Shown here piece by piece: positions 16,947-25,234 of a DNA stretch of 64,000 nucleotides (position 1 is its first letter; every line of letters begins with the position of its first letter). The notes under the pieces were generated by a model that saw only the letters and a program-made list of their open reading frames with translations, did not search any database and was not told the origin of the DNA. Made by a program: the position numbers and the translations under genes. The stretch covers positions 1 through 64,000 of the forward strand of contig NZ_BQXO01000003.1 in the NCBI RefSeq assembly GCF_045862785.1, written 5' to 3'. This stretch comes from Furfurilactobacillus curtus (GTDB lineage: Bacteria > Bacillota > Bacilli > Lactobacillales > Lactobacillaceae).

Positions 16947-18662
16947 TCATTTTTTCCGCCCAGAATTATACTCCCCACTATTATCGATCACTTTATCAAG
17001 TAAGGTCGGTTTGATCAGGCAAACCTCTTTAGCGATTTGTTCACGTAACGCCACCTCTGCGTCATCAGAAAATACCTGCTTACCCTGCTTAACCACTAAC
17101 AAGTTCCCTGCTTCGTCATCATGTTGGCGAAGATACTTCAATCGGCTATTCTTAGCTTCCTTATATAGATAGAACCAGTACTGGTAGAGGCTCCGGTAGA
17201 TGAAGTTTTTTGACCAGCCGTCCAGTTGACTTAGGTATTCGATCTTGTAACTCAGTCGATCACCTGATTCCATATAGTCCACAAACAATTGCTGAACTTT
17301 ATAGGTACCACGCTGATACTCATTCATCGCGTCAAGGTATTCAAAGCTAGTGAGTGATTTTCTTACCGCAGTTAATTCTCTGGCCAATTTAGTCTTCCCC
17401 TCCTCGGGATGCAACATTAACCAGATGAGCTTGCCATTATGCAGATCACGCTTCTTAACCTGCGCTTGCTTAGTCTGCGTTAATTCACCGTTTTCATTCA
17501 GTAACCTTTTGATCGTGCTCTCACTTAACCCGAGGTTTTGAATGCCAGAGTGATAAAACAAAACTAGGTTGTACTTTCTCACGTCACCAGCGGTGATGCC
17601 TAGCTTCTCTGCCATCACGTCTGGTTGAAGAACCTCAGCAAATGGAAGATCGCTGACAGTTCGATCATCTCTAGTCTTCTCTCGCTTATTCAGATACTGT
17701 ATTGCCTCCGTTGTAGCCTGGTTAATTGCTTGGAGTTGTAAATGCTGCTCATGATTTAACACCATTGAGTTAGTCGATACCAGATCCGTCAAACTAGTTG
17801 TGTACCAAAGCGATCTGTTATAAGCGTTCAGTCTTTCTTTATCATTGTCCAACACTTGTTGTGCTGACAACATAGCTATTGGAAGTTGTAAACGCTCGTC
17901 CTCAATTGAATTTTCAATTAAAAGCTGCTTAATTGAGCTTTCCGTTGTAATTGAATATTTAGCATAGGCTTCAATATCTGAGCAATTAAAGGAATCCCAA
18001 AATTTCTCATTACCGTTATCGAAAAACAAATGCTTAAGCAACGGTAAGATGGTTTCTCTACCATCCTCGTCGTCACTTAAAATAAGCGCGGAATAACTTA
18101 ATTTGCAAAAATATTTGTAATGTTCTTCGTCCACTGAATTTCTGCTGCTTAAGGCCTCTCGATACTTAGGTTCTAATTTTGAAAGATCGGCCAGAAGTAA
18201 ACGACCATATATGGGCCTATCAACAAGATTAGAAAACTTCCGAAAATATCGATTACTGCTGTAATTATTTGAAAGGTCCAATTTATTAGCTAGATTACGC
18301 TGATAAATCAAGTTTTGCTTTTGGCTAACAAAAATTGCTCGTCGTACGGCTACTTCACCAAATAGTTCAAATTGTTCATCTTTATCTGATAAATTCCATC
18401 CGAAGCTTTCTCGAGCAAATGTTCGCAATGGCTGATCACCTTGTGTTCCAGCATAGTCAGATATCATTATCGCAACGTCAATATTTCGTTCGGGATGTTC
18501 GAGCCATATTTTTGTTAATTCCATAGCTTCTTGCGCGTTCAAGCCGAGATATCGATGAACCGCACACTCAAACAGGTAGTCAAATCGCCGAGAATGAGCT
18601 TTCCAATCTGCCTCAATTTTTACCGAAATTTCGTGCGCTCGTTTTTTTAAATCTTCCGTCAT
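16947..18662 (-). CDS. large unknown protein beside a DNA methyltransferase
   Basis: A protein of 571 residues (573 from the earliest start); the chosen ATG has AGGAG seven bases upstream. No signal peptide or membrane segment is visible. The protein is helix-rich and charged. A stretch near residues 355-400 (MAEKLGITAGDVRKYNLVLF then LGLSESTIKRLLNENGELTQ) could be a DNA-binding helix-turn-helix. The C-terminal third is rich in Tyr, Trp and Lys (YLSQLDGWSKNFIYRSLYQY). I see no nuclease, helicase or kinase motif that I can name. It is divergent from the methyltransferase with only 57 bp between, so a paired function such as modification-linked defence is possible but unproven. Confidence 0.85.
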   Translation of the reverse strand: MTEDLKKRAHEISVKIEADWKAHSRRFDYLFECAVHRYLGLNAQEAMELTKIWLEHPERNIDVAIMISDYAGTQGDQPLRTFARESFGWNLSDKDEQFELFGEVAVRRAIFVSQKQNLIYQRNLANKLDLSNNYSSNRYFRKFSNLVDRPIYGRLLLADLSKLEPKYREALSSRNSVDEEHYKYFCKLSYSALILSDDEDGRETILPLLKHLFFDNGNEKFWDSFNCSDIEAYAKYSITTESSIKQLLIENSIEDERLQLPIAMLSAQQVLDNDKERLNAYNRSLWYTTSLTDLVSTNSMVLNHEQHLQLQAINQATTEAIQYLNKREKTRDDRTVSDLPFAEVLQPDVMAEKLGITAGDVRKYNLVLFYHSGIQNLGLSESTIKRLLNENGELTQTKQAQVKKRDLHNGKLIWLMLHPEEGKTKLARELTAVRKSLTSFEYLDAMNEYQRGTYKVQQLFVDYMESGDRLSYKIEYLSQLDGWSKNFIYRSLYQYWFYLYKEAKNSRLKYLRQHDDEAGNLLVVKQGKQVFSDDAEVALREQIAKEVCLIKPTLLDKVIDNSGEYNSGRKK

Positions 18663-18719
18663 CATCAAACTCCTGTTAAAATTATGCCTAATTAATATGT
18701 CCCTTAAGGAAGTAACCTA

Positions 18720-19604
18720 ATGTCAGAAATGCCTCAACAAGTCGCCCTAAATCGAATTATCGAGGGTGATTCATTCAAACTCATTCAACAAGTTCCCGAC
18801 AAGAGTGTAAATCTGCTGATAACAGATCCACCCTACTTTTTGAACACCGCCACTAAAAAAGATGTATCGGCTGGTATTAACGGTGAAACTTGGGATGACG
18901 CACGTATTTTGCTAGAAACAGATCCTGCCCTCAAAGCTGAATATGCTGACGAATCCACCACAACTGACCGGCGCTTAACCATTCTCTCAATCCTTAAGCA
19001 AAAGTTCTTCGAACACTTCTTGGAAGTAATCGAACCAAAGATGGCAGATGATAGCGCCATGATCGTCTTCAATCGGTATGCCAATGTCCAAATCATGCGC
19101 AACTGGCTCAAAAAATCGCCAAAAATTAAGGATAAATGGATCGTCGATAGCACTTTCGAGTGGGCAAAAACGAACCCACAACCAACTTTAGATCCAAAAT
19201 ATTGGTCAGAGTATGCGCTAATCGCCACGAACTCTTTTGCCACAACCCAACGAACGATTGCTAACCTTGCAGAAAACTATGTTGATAACACAACGATCGA
19301 TAACACGTTCGTTACCACCAGACCGAAGAACAAATCATATGTTTATGGTGATAACGGTGCTAAACATGCCACACCTAAACCATTTGATTTGTGGTCTTAC
19401 CTTATTCGTAGATTCTCGAACCCAGAAGATTTATTACTTGATCCATTCTCAGGTTCCGGTACTACGGCAATAACAGCAACCGATTTGGGACGAAATTTCT
19501 ATGCGTTTGAATTGGATGAAAAACAATTTAAGGCTAGTTCAAAACGCTTGGACGAGTTCAAGAAAAATCGTGGTAAGTCCATCTTCTTAGGTCTTCACAG
19601 CTAA
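18720..19604 (+). CDS. site-specific DNA methyltransferase, beta class (N6-adenine or N4-cytosine)
   Basis: A protein of 294 residues. Catalytic motif IV, LLITDPPYF, is at about residues 33-41. The SAM-binding motif I, LLLDPFSGSGTTAI, comes late, at about 238-251, preceded by HATPKPFDLWSYLI. This motif order marks the beta class. DPPY favours N6-adenine methylation, though N4-cytosine cannot be excluded. The target sequence is not predictable. It starts at the ATG behind TAAGGAAG and ends before its own terminator. No recognisable restriction endonuclease adjoins it; the divergent unknown gene is the best partner candidate. Confidence 0.93.
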   Translation: MSEMPQQVALNRIIEGDSFKLIQQVPDKSVNLLITDPPYFLNTATKKDVSAGINGETWDDARILLETDPALKAEYADESTTTDRRLTILSILKQKFFEHFLEVIEPKMADDSAMIVFNRYANVQIMRNWLKKSPKIKDKWIVDSTFEWAKTNPQPTLDPKYWSEYALIATNSFATTQRTIANLAENYVDNTTIDNTFVTTRPKNKSYVYGDNGAKHATPKPFDLWSYLIRRFSNPEDLLLDPFSGSGTTAITATDLGRNFYAFELDEKQFKASSKRLDEFKKNRGKSIFLGLHS

Positions 19605-19613
19605 TCAATCAGT

Positions 19614-19648
19614 AAAACCCTCAGGTCACGCTTGTGACTTGGGGGTTT
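19614..19648 (+). terminator. terminator of the methyltransferase gene
   Basis: Inverted repeat AAACCCTCAGGTCAC / GTGACTTGGGGGTTT (two G-T pairs) around GCTT, ending in T residues. Confidence 0.78.
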
Positions 19649-19649
19649 C

Positions 19650-20072
19650 TTACTTACCAGCCAGAATATCAGCAATGTGTTCTTGAAGTTGTAAGAATTG
19701 TAGTTCGTCCATCTCGGCAACTTGTTGCCTGATCAAGCTAAGTCTCAAGTCCACAATCGTTGGTTTTTCGGGTACCGAGGCTGGTGCTGGCTCAGATGTT
19801 TTGCTTTCTGGCAGCTCTTCAACTGGGGCTGGATCGTCTTCTTGTCTAGACACACCTGATAAATCCCAGTCAAGTACTTCGGCGATCTTCAAAAAAGCAG
19901 GTCTCAATGGTCGTGATCTATTTTGCATCCACATAGCCACTGTTGGCCGGGTTGTTCCAATTTGATCGGCTAAATTGGCCTGCGTGACATGCTGATTCTT
20001 CATCGAAGGACGAAAATGCTCATCAAAAAATGCCGCTTCTTTTTCATTTAATCGGCTTCCTTTTTTTGCCAT
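19650..20072 (-). CDS. XRE-family helix-turn-helix regulator
   Basis: A protein of 140 residues. The helix-turn-helix is at about residues 26-62: VTQANLADQIGTTRPTVAMWMQNRSRPLRPAFLKIAEVL. A proline/glutamate-rich linker follows, then a helical C-terminal segment (LIRQQVAEMDELQFLQLQEHIADIL) that may mediate dimerisation. The ATG at 20072 has AAAGGA ten bases upstream. It is divergent from the paralogous pair at 20390-21396, so it may control that pair or itself through the 20196-20253 region. Confidence 0.85.
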   Translation of the reverse strand: MAKKGSRLNEKEAAFFDEHFRPSMKNQHVTQANLADQIGTTRPTVAMWMQNRSRPLRPAFLKIAEVLDWDLSGVSRQEDDPAPVEELPESKTSEPAPASVPEKPTIVDLRLSLIRQQVAEMDELQFLQLQEHIADILAGK

Positions 20073-20195
20073 TGAATACATTCCTTTCTGTTACAAACAT
20101 TGTACTATCAATCATATCGGCGTGTAAACATTCGACTTAACATTCTAAAATGATTTAACTTAGAATAAAAAATAAAACTTTTTATTCAAAAAGGC

Positions 20196-20253
20196 TTGAA
20201 ATTAATAAAGCTAGATGTATTATATAGTCATCAGCAAGGATTTAACATCTAGC
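20196..20253 (+). promoter_or_regulatory. promoter with overlapping inverted repeat upstream of the paralog pair
   Basis: TTGAAA (20196-20201), a 16-bp spacer and TATTAT (20218-20223). A perfect 9-bp inverted repeat, GCTAGATGT (20210-20218) and ACATCTAGC (20245-20253), overlaps the -10 region. It could be an operator or a leader hairpin. A second possible promoter (TTGACA near 20296) lies closer to the gene. Confidence 0.5.
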
Positions 20254-20389
20254 AAAACATTCATTATCCGTTTGTAAGGTTGCTTTGCCACGTACATTGA
20301 CAACTAAATATTCTAGCTTTATTCGGTTCATAACTTTTATCACATTAATGCTGTACGCAGCTAAATTAAACAGAAATGGAGATACACTC

Positions 20390-20839
20390 ATGACAACAAA
20401 CGAAAATGCTACTACTTGGGACCTTAACTTCAGCTTCTACGATTACATTCACCTCAGTGACATGTTCTACACATTTTTCAAACTACCTGATAAAACCGCT
20501 GCCGGATTCAAATTGACTTCAGATATCTATAATCCAGTTGCACAGATTTTGCTGATATCAGAATATCTAGATATCTCAAGCATCGATAAATCTGGTGACT
20601 ATGAAACTTTCAAGCATTTACGAGATTATTTCCAATATCTTTTCAACTACCCGAAAAAGCGAGAATTTCCTGCACAGGTTTTTTTTACATCACTCGCTCA
20701 GATACTACAAGACAATAACCTTCATCCAACAATTCAAAATATGCAAAAGGACTTTTTAAACGTCACTTATCGTCAAATGTCTTCCAGCTTTAAACCCTTC
20801 GCTAACGCAGTCGAAACTGCCATTCAACAGATTCAATAA
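20390..20839 (+). CDS. hypothetical protein, first of a paralogous pair
   Basis: A protein of 149 residues, not recognised. I choose the ATG behind GGAG (8-base spacing). An upstream in-frame extension to 20285 lacks a ribosome binding site. It shares with the next gene the pattern F-x-DYI-x-L-x-D-x-F near residue 15 and a later YNPVAQ / FNPAIQ motif, then a long helical part. No signal peptide, membrane helix or enzyme motif is visible. The gene is AT-rich with many aromatic residues. It lies 44 bp upstream of its paralog, in one operon divergent from the XRE regulator. Confidence 0.72.
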   Translation: MTTNENATTWDLNFSFYDYIHLSDMFYTFFKLPDKTAAGFKLTSDIYNPVAQILLISEYLDISSIDKSGDYETFKHLRDYFQYLFNYPKKREFPAQVFFTSLAQILQDNNLHPTIQNMQKDFLNVTYRQMSSSFKPFANAVETAIQQIQ

Positions 20840-20883
20840 AAATACCGTAGATAACAAATTATTAGTTTAGGAGATAAACAACT

Positions 20884-21396
20884 ATGAATATTAAAAAAAA
20901 TCAATTTAATTCAGTTAATTTCGCATCTGTAGAAAACGATTCAACCTGGTTAGCACCTTTCAAATTTAGTGATTATATTGCGCTTGTTGACGAGTTTTCT
21001 CTAACCATTAAAAGAATTGACCGCCTTGGAATATATCAATTCGACGATGATATTGATCAGTGTTTTAATCCAGCAATTCAACTAGACTACATTTGTCATT
21101 TATTAACCTCTCAAGACTATTTTAAGACCATTCAAGATGGTAGTCTAAATATGGATGTTTTAATCTTAGATCCAGTAGCTTCAGACTGGCTTCACAGTTA
21201 CTTTAAGTTGTTAACTGGTATTACTGGCAATACTTTGATCCAACTGCTGATAGATATCATCCAAGCAACTAAGGATGACGGATACACAGGCGTAAAAGCC
21301 TCAGACTTTTTTGCCGTATCTATTAAGGAAATGTCCCCAACATGCGCTAAACGTGCCAAAAAGTATGCCTCAATCATTCATCAGTTTACTAAATAA
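20884..21396 (+). CDS. hypothetical protein, second of a paralogous pair
   Basis: A protein of 170 residues with AGGAGATAAACAACT before its ATG. Its middle aligns by eye with the preceding gene (FSDYIALVDEFSLTIKR, FNPAIQLDYICHLL, SYFKLLTG). The C-terminus is basic (EMSPTCAKRAKKYASII). Function unknown. Two diverged copies in tandem suggest subunits of one complex, or a duplicated immunity- or regulator-like gene, but nothing in the sequence decides this. The operon ends at the hairpin at 21409-21437. Confidence 0.75.
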   Translation: MNIKKNQFNSVNFASVENDSTWLAPFKFSDYIALVDEFSLTIKRIDRLGIYQFDDDIDQCFNPAIQLDYICHLLTSQDYFKTIQDGSLNMDVLILDPVASDWLHSYFKLLTGITGNTLIQLLIDIIQATKDDGYTGVKASDFFAVSIKEMSPTCAKRAKKYASIIHQFTK

Positions 21397-21408
21397 ATTC
21401 ACCACTTC

Positions 21409-21437
21409 AGACAGTCAAAATTGGCTGTCTTTTTTAT
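21409..21437 (+). terminator. terminator of the paralog-pair operon
   Basis: Inverted repeat AGACAGTCA / TGGCTGTCT (one G-T pair) followed by TTTTTATTT. It also separates this operon from the convergent recombinase gene. Confidence 0.85.
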
Positions 21438-21992
21438 TTAAAAAATTCGAAAACTGGCCATACTCTCCTTAACCTGCTCTTCCTCAACCCCAATGTACCG
21501 GAGCGTGATGGCCTGACTAGAGTGGTTTAAGATCCGCATGAGGGTTGCAATATCCTTAGTGTCACGATAGAAGAAGTAGCCAAATGTCTTCCTCATGGTA
21601 TGTGTAGCGATATTCTTTAAGCCTAAGTTATCGGCAGTTTTCGTGATAAAAACATAGACCTGATGGGTGCCTATGTGATTCGTGGGATTGACGCTGGATG
21701 GAAACAACCATTCTGACTTAACCGTAGGTAAATACTCAATTAAGTCACTCAGTACTTCTTTTAAGTCCACAACTCGTGATTTATGCGTTTTCTGTTCAAC
21801 TAAAGTAAACGAGTTCTTTCCTACAACGTCGCTCACCTTAATTTTAATCAGGTCAGATACCCGTAACCCAGTAGTGATGCCTAACTTAAATAAAAGTGCA
21901 TTTCTTTTCCCATTGCGTCCTTGCCTTAATTGGCCAATAAATTCTTGTAACAGTGCTTTATCTCTGATCGGTTCGATTTTATGATTTTTCAT
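21438..21992 (-). CDS. small tyrosine recombinase (XerD-like, catalytic domain)
   Basis: A protein of 184 residues. This is less than half a normal integrase and consists essentially of the catalytic domain. Active-site residues are visible: Arg in ITTGLRVSDLIKIKVSDV, HxxR in THTMRKTFGYFFY, His in LNHSSQAITLRYIG, with the probable nucleophile Tyr in LRYIG. Similar short recombinases occur on lactobacilli plasmids and phages. GGAAGGAAGGGAGC precedes the ATG. A 40-bp inverted repeat lies 20 bp upstream and may be its own site. Confidence 0.9.
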   Translation of the reverse strand: MKNHKIEPIRDKALLQEFIGQLRQGRNGKRNALLFKLGITTGLRVSDLIKIKVSDVVGKNSFTLVEQKTHKSRVVDLKEVLSDLIEYLPTVKSEWLFPSSVNPTNHIGTHQVYVFITKTADNLGLKNIATHTMRKTFGYFFYRDTKDIATLMRILNHSSQAITLRYIGVEEEQVKESMASFRIF

Positions 21993-22011
21993 GCTCCCTT
22001 CCTTCCAAAAT

Positions 22012-22051
22012 CAGGTAATGTTTCCCCATATTTTCGGAAAAACATTACCTG
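22012..22051. repeat. 40-bp inverted repeat upstream of the small recombinase
   Basis: Perfect 12-bp arms CAGGTAATGTTT and AAACATTACCTG separated by 16 bp. Followed on the plus strand by GTTTTTG. It could be a recombinase binding or crossover site, or a terminator or attenuator between the 22118 gene and the recombinase. Confidence 0.65.
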
Positions 22052-22117
22052 TTTTTGTGCTCTTATTTTTAAAGCCCATTATCCAGGCATTATGTATGTA
22101 ACTAAATATACAAATTG

Positions 22118-22594
22118 TTACTCGTTCTGTTCCTTACCCCGATCCGTTGGCAACATATTGATTGGAAACGCCAGAAACCGTTTAATCAACTCATAATAGT
22201 GCTCCTTATTCCAAGGACGTTTAAACTCGTATGGTTCATTTAGGTTCACAAAATAGGTATGGCTATTCCAGTCTTTTACCAACTTTTGTAAACATTTAAC
22301 CGTATCTCCGTCTTCATCTTCAAATCGGAGGTTTAGTGTTTCTAGATCTGTTTGATCAACGCCTAACTCTTCGATTGCATGAAGCAAAACGTGAAGATTA
22401 AATACGGCGTTTCCCTCGTGATAACCGCTTCCTGTGCCGTTTAAATTAACGTAAAATGGATCAGCAACGCTAATATTGTCATACCGCTGGTGATAAATTG
22501 GCAATGTGTCAATTTTGGCTGTCACATCAACAGAGATTGTTCCATTACCATGATCGTGATTATTGATTTCTACAGTTAGTTCATCAAATTTCAT
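22118..22594 (-). CDS. hypothetical protein, paralog of the next upstream gene
   Basis: A protein of 158 residues, acidic, not recognised. It shares with the 22604-23101 product a pattern of beta-rich N-terminus, then RYDNISVADPF (paralog: KLDNVKLCNPI), then a helix (FNLHVLLHAIEELG versus LELSLVLKAIENFPG), then LNLRFEDEDG. GAGG lies eight bases before the ATG. It is the last of a four-gene minus-strand operon with 9-bp spacing to its paralog. Confidence 0.75.
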   Translation of the reverse strand: MKFDELTVEINNHDHGNGTISVDVTAKIDTLPIYHQRYDNISVADPFYVNLNGTGSGYHEGNAVFNLHVLLHAIEELGVDQTDLETLNLRFEDEDGDTVKCLQKLVKDWNSHTYFVNLNEPYEFKRPWNKEHYYELIKRFLAFPINMLPTDRGKEQNE

Positions 22595-22603
22595 ATTAGT
22601 ACC

Positions 22604-23101
22604 TCAATACGGCAGATCTGAATCATCAAAGTTCAATTCCAAGTCATTGATTTCTTTTGGTCGAATTAGTTCCACACGATGCAAGTCATCAACCCCATCA
22701 CGAATTTTATCGAAGGCACGCTGTGAAGTGATTGTTTCAAATTTGGTCTGCGGAACGTAGTTGGCCATTAACGTGTACCCCTTAATGTCATTGATCATCT
22801 GGTCTAAGGCGTCCATGGCACGTTCATTACCTGAGCCGAATTGCAGGTTCTCAACCTCAATGTCATAACCAGGGAAGTTCTCGATTGCTTTTAAAACTAA
22901 GCTCAGCTCAAGTAATGCAAGGTTTTGTGAGTATTCATCCTTGTTTTCCATAGCCGCTTCAATGATCGGGTTACAAAGCTTAACATTATCCAACTTGTCA
23001 TAATAAGCCGTGATACCATTGATTTTTCCGTCTAACTGGATCACAAGATGATCCTGAATCTTAATACTGTTGACCTGTAGCCGTACTGTCCTTTCATTCA
23101 T
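22604..23101 (-). CDS. hypothetical protein, paralog of the next downstream gene
   Basis: A protein of 165 residues from the ATG behind GGAGAAAAAAT; a GTG at 23116 would add five residues and overlap the preceding gene. It has a beta-rich N-terminus (RTVRLQVNSIKIQDHLVIQLDG) and an amphipathic helix shared with the 22118 gene. No catalytic or membrane motif is visible. The tail is acidic (LELNFDDSDLPY). Function unknown; it may form a heteromer with its paralog. Confidence 0.75.
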   Translation of the reverse strand: MNERTVRLQVNSIKIQDHLVIQLDGKINGITAYYDKLDNVKLCNPIIEAAMENKDEYSQNLALLELSLVLKAIENFPGYDIEVENLQFGSGNERAMDALDQMINDIKGYTLMANYVPQTKFETITSQRAFDKIRDGVDDLHRVELIRPKEINDLELNFDDSDLPY

Positions 23102-23112
23102 ATTTTTTCTCC

Positions 23113-23619
23113 TCACTTAATATTATTTGCGATATCCATTTCTTGAATTTGTTTGGTTAAATCGGATAAGTGACCGCCGTATTGCATTCTCAAGATTCTA
23201 GCTTCGCTCGGCTTACCCCATAGCAGTTTGATCTCTTCTACCAAATCCTTTAAGTATTCCTGATAGGTCTCATTTTTTGGCCAAAGCGCTTGTTGGTGAT
23301 AGTTAATCGGTTTGTCTTGTCGGACCTTTTCAAACAGCGAACCAGCATAGTCCGAAAGGCCATCCTTCCAACTAAAAACAGTTGGATAGATTTGTAGGTT
23401 TAATCGCTCGGCGAACGATAAAGCTTGGCCAATTATAATTAAGTTATAGTGTTTAACCTGCTCATCGGTTGCTTGTTCGGTGATTATACCGGCGTTGATC
23501 GAGTGGTGAACTTCCTTAGCGATAATGATGTCTGGCCGTGCATAGGCGGTCATCACTAAGGTCTCCTCAGAAAATCCCGGCTCTTCAATACATTCAACTT
23601 TTATTGTATTTTCTAACAT
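23113..23619 (-). CDS. hypothetical protein of the four-gene operon
   Basis: A protein of 168 residues from the ATG at 23619, preceded by GAGAGGAG at a rather long distance. An in-frame ATG at 23721 would give 202 residues but has no ribosome binding site. The start therefore remains uncertain. The protein is soluble and mixed alpha/beta in appearance (IKVECIEEPGFSEETLVMTAYARPD; LIIIGQALSFAERLNLQIYP; EEIKLLWGKPSEARILRMQY). I do not recognise a family. Its stop lies 11 bp before the next start. Confidence 0.68.
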   Translation of the reverse strand: MLENTIKVECIEEPGFSEETLVMTAYARPDIIIAKEVHHSINAGIITEQATDEQVKHYNLIIIGQALSFAERLNLQIYPTVFSWKDGLSDYAGSLFEKVRQDKPINYHQQALWPKNETYQEYLKDLVEEIKLLWGKPSEARILRMQYGGHLSDLTKQIQEMDIANNIK

Positions 23620-23741
23620 GTCTTCTCTTACTCCTCTCTTTAAGTTAGATTTCTGTCCGAAACCATTCAGATGGTGATCCGTTAACCCCAGATTCAGCAA
23701 TTTCACCTCGATTTTGACCATGCTTTTCGGTTTGTCAAAAC

Positions 23742-23915
23742 CTACAAGGCGGTCTCCTGTCCAACTTGGGATAGGTCATCTTGGTCGGCTAACTTTGGTA
23801 ACGTGGTTGCAACAAACCAGAGCAAATCACTTTGCGATTGCTTGTTCAACTTAGCAAATCGATCTGGTTTCAAATTGGGAGCCAAATCGATCAATATTTT
23901 TAGTTGCTTTTTCAC
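23742..23915 (-). CDS. small hypothetical protein
   Basis: A protein of 57 residues from a GTG with AGGAGG ten bases upstream; a TTG at 23957 in the same frame has no such site. Helical, with QSQSDLLWFVATTLPKLAD in the middle and an acidic end. It is the first gene of the four-gene operon. Its size and position would suit a small regulator or antitoxin-like partner, but no known motif supports this. Confidence 0.6.
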   Translation of the reverse strand: MKKQLKILIDLAPNLKPDRFAKLNKQSQSDLLWFVATTLPKLADQDDLSQVGQETAL

Positions 23916-24160
23916 CTCGTCATCACCTCCTGACGTGTAAGTATTGATTTGTTTCAATACGATATAAGTTTCGATAAATTCTCGTACCTGATCTGAAAGA
24001 ATGCCTCAACCAAGGATTCGTTCGATAAATTAACAGGTCTTCAAAATGCGATGGTTGAGGAACATTTCTCTCGAGCACTGATCAAAGATTACCTCTTGTT
24101 AGTTTGCCCATGTGGCTCAGTTTATCTGGCGGTTTGAAATTACTAATTTTGACCAAAATA

Positions 24161-24182
24161 AAAACGCCTATTCGGCGTCTTC
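24161..24182 (-). terminator. terminator of the lipoprotein gene
   Basis: Minus-strand hairpin GACGCC / GGCGTT around GAATA, followed by TTTTATTTT. Confidence 0.8.
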
Positions 24183-24193
24183 ACTACATGTAT

Positions 24194-25231
24194 TTATTGA
24201 CCCAATTGCTTCCTTACGTCATCTTTGGAGAAATAGTAGCCATATCGACCATCAACATCCGTAAAATAATTATCTACTCCATTTTCGGTTTGACCACCTT
24301 CTACTTGAAAATAAATTTGTCCGTTTTTAGCAACTGCGTAGGTAACCGGCTTGGCATTTGTAGCCGTTTGATCTTTAATCACGCTTATGCTTAACAAATA
24401 ATCGTCCATACCATTCTGCAATGGATCAGGATCGGGCGCATTAGATGATACCAATTTTGCATTAGGGTCTTCAGTTCCACGAATGTACTTAAATAATCGT
24501 TTAGCAGTTGGTTGTGCACCCTCGTCAAAAATAGATTGGCCGAGCGATGTTCTAATACCAGATCCAGAGGAATCGTTATTAGTTTCACCACTTGATGAAT
24601 CTGCTGTTGAAGTTGACTCACTCTCAGAAGCGCTACTTGATGAGTCGGAGGCAAAAGTAGTGTTGACCTTTTTAATATTTAACCGAGCTTTCAGATTCTC
24701 AACTTGCAACCGCTGTTTCTCGGGTAAATAGTATTGACGATAAAGGCTCTTTAAGGAAACCGTTGAAAAAGCCGCACGATTAGGGTCGTTCCCAATCAAA
24801 GCGTAGTAATAGATATTATCCGCCTCACGAGTATAACCAACATATCCAATAATTGTTACGTCAGCTGGTGCTATTGCCATTAAATAGCCCGTTCCGGGGT
24901 TGGATACGAAGTCCTTACTGATTTTCATTGGCGTAACATTCAGCGCTGTATCCTTACTGCGATCAGATGCCATTATCGCATTCTTAAAAGTTTTTGTTTC
25001 GTCATCGGCCTTGATTTGGTCAACTGCTTTAACGCCGCCATAATAAATCAAAGCATAACGATCAGTGGCACTAAATTTATTCAATGCCTTAACGGAGGGC
25101 TTATTGCTCGACGCGTTATCTTTACTGCTTTGCTTGCTAGCAGTTCCAGATTGACAACCTGATAATGTGATTCCTAAAGTCATCAATGCCAACAAGCTGA
25201 TGGTCGCTTTTATTATTCTTCTTGTCTTCAT
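24194..25231 (-). CDS. secreted lipoprotein, unknown function
   Basis: A protein of 345 residues. A lipoprotein signal is at residues 1-26 (LLALMTLGITLSGC, Cys at 26), so it is anchored to the outer face of the membrane. The middle carries a serine-rich linker (SDSSSSASESESTSTADSSS) at about 198-217. The C-terminus, with YLLSISVIKDQTATNAKPVTY and AVAKNGQIYFQVEGG, is beta-rich. The family is not recognised. It follows the next protein by three bases. Together with the LysM-MucBP-CAP protein upstream on the same strand it forms a cell-surface module of the element. Confidence 0.82.
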   Translation of the reverse strand: MKTRRIIKATISLLALMTLGITLSGCQSGTASKQSSKDNASSNKPSVKALNKFSATDRYALIYYGGVKAVDQIKADDETKTFKNAIMASDRSKDTALNVTPMKISKDFVSNPGTGYLMAIAPADVTIIGYVGYTREADNIYYYALIGNDPNRAAFSTVSLKSLYRQYYLPEKQRLQVENLKARLNIKKVNTTFASDSSSSASESESTSTADSSSGETNNDSSGSGIRTSLGQSIFDEGAQPTAKRLFKYIRGTEDPNAKLVSSNAPDPDPLQNGMDDYLLSISVIKDQTATNAKPVTYAVAKNGQIYFQVEGGQTENGVDNYFTDVDGRYGYYFSKDDVRKQLGQ

Positions 25232-25234
25232 GTT

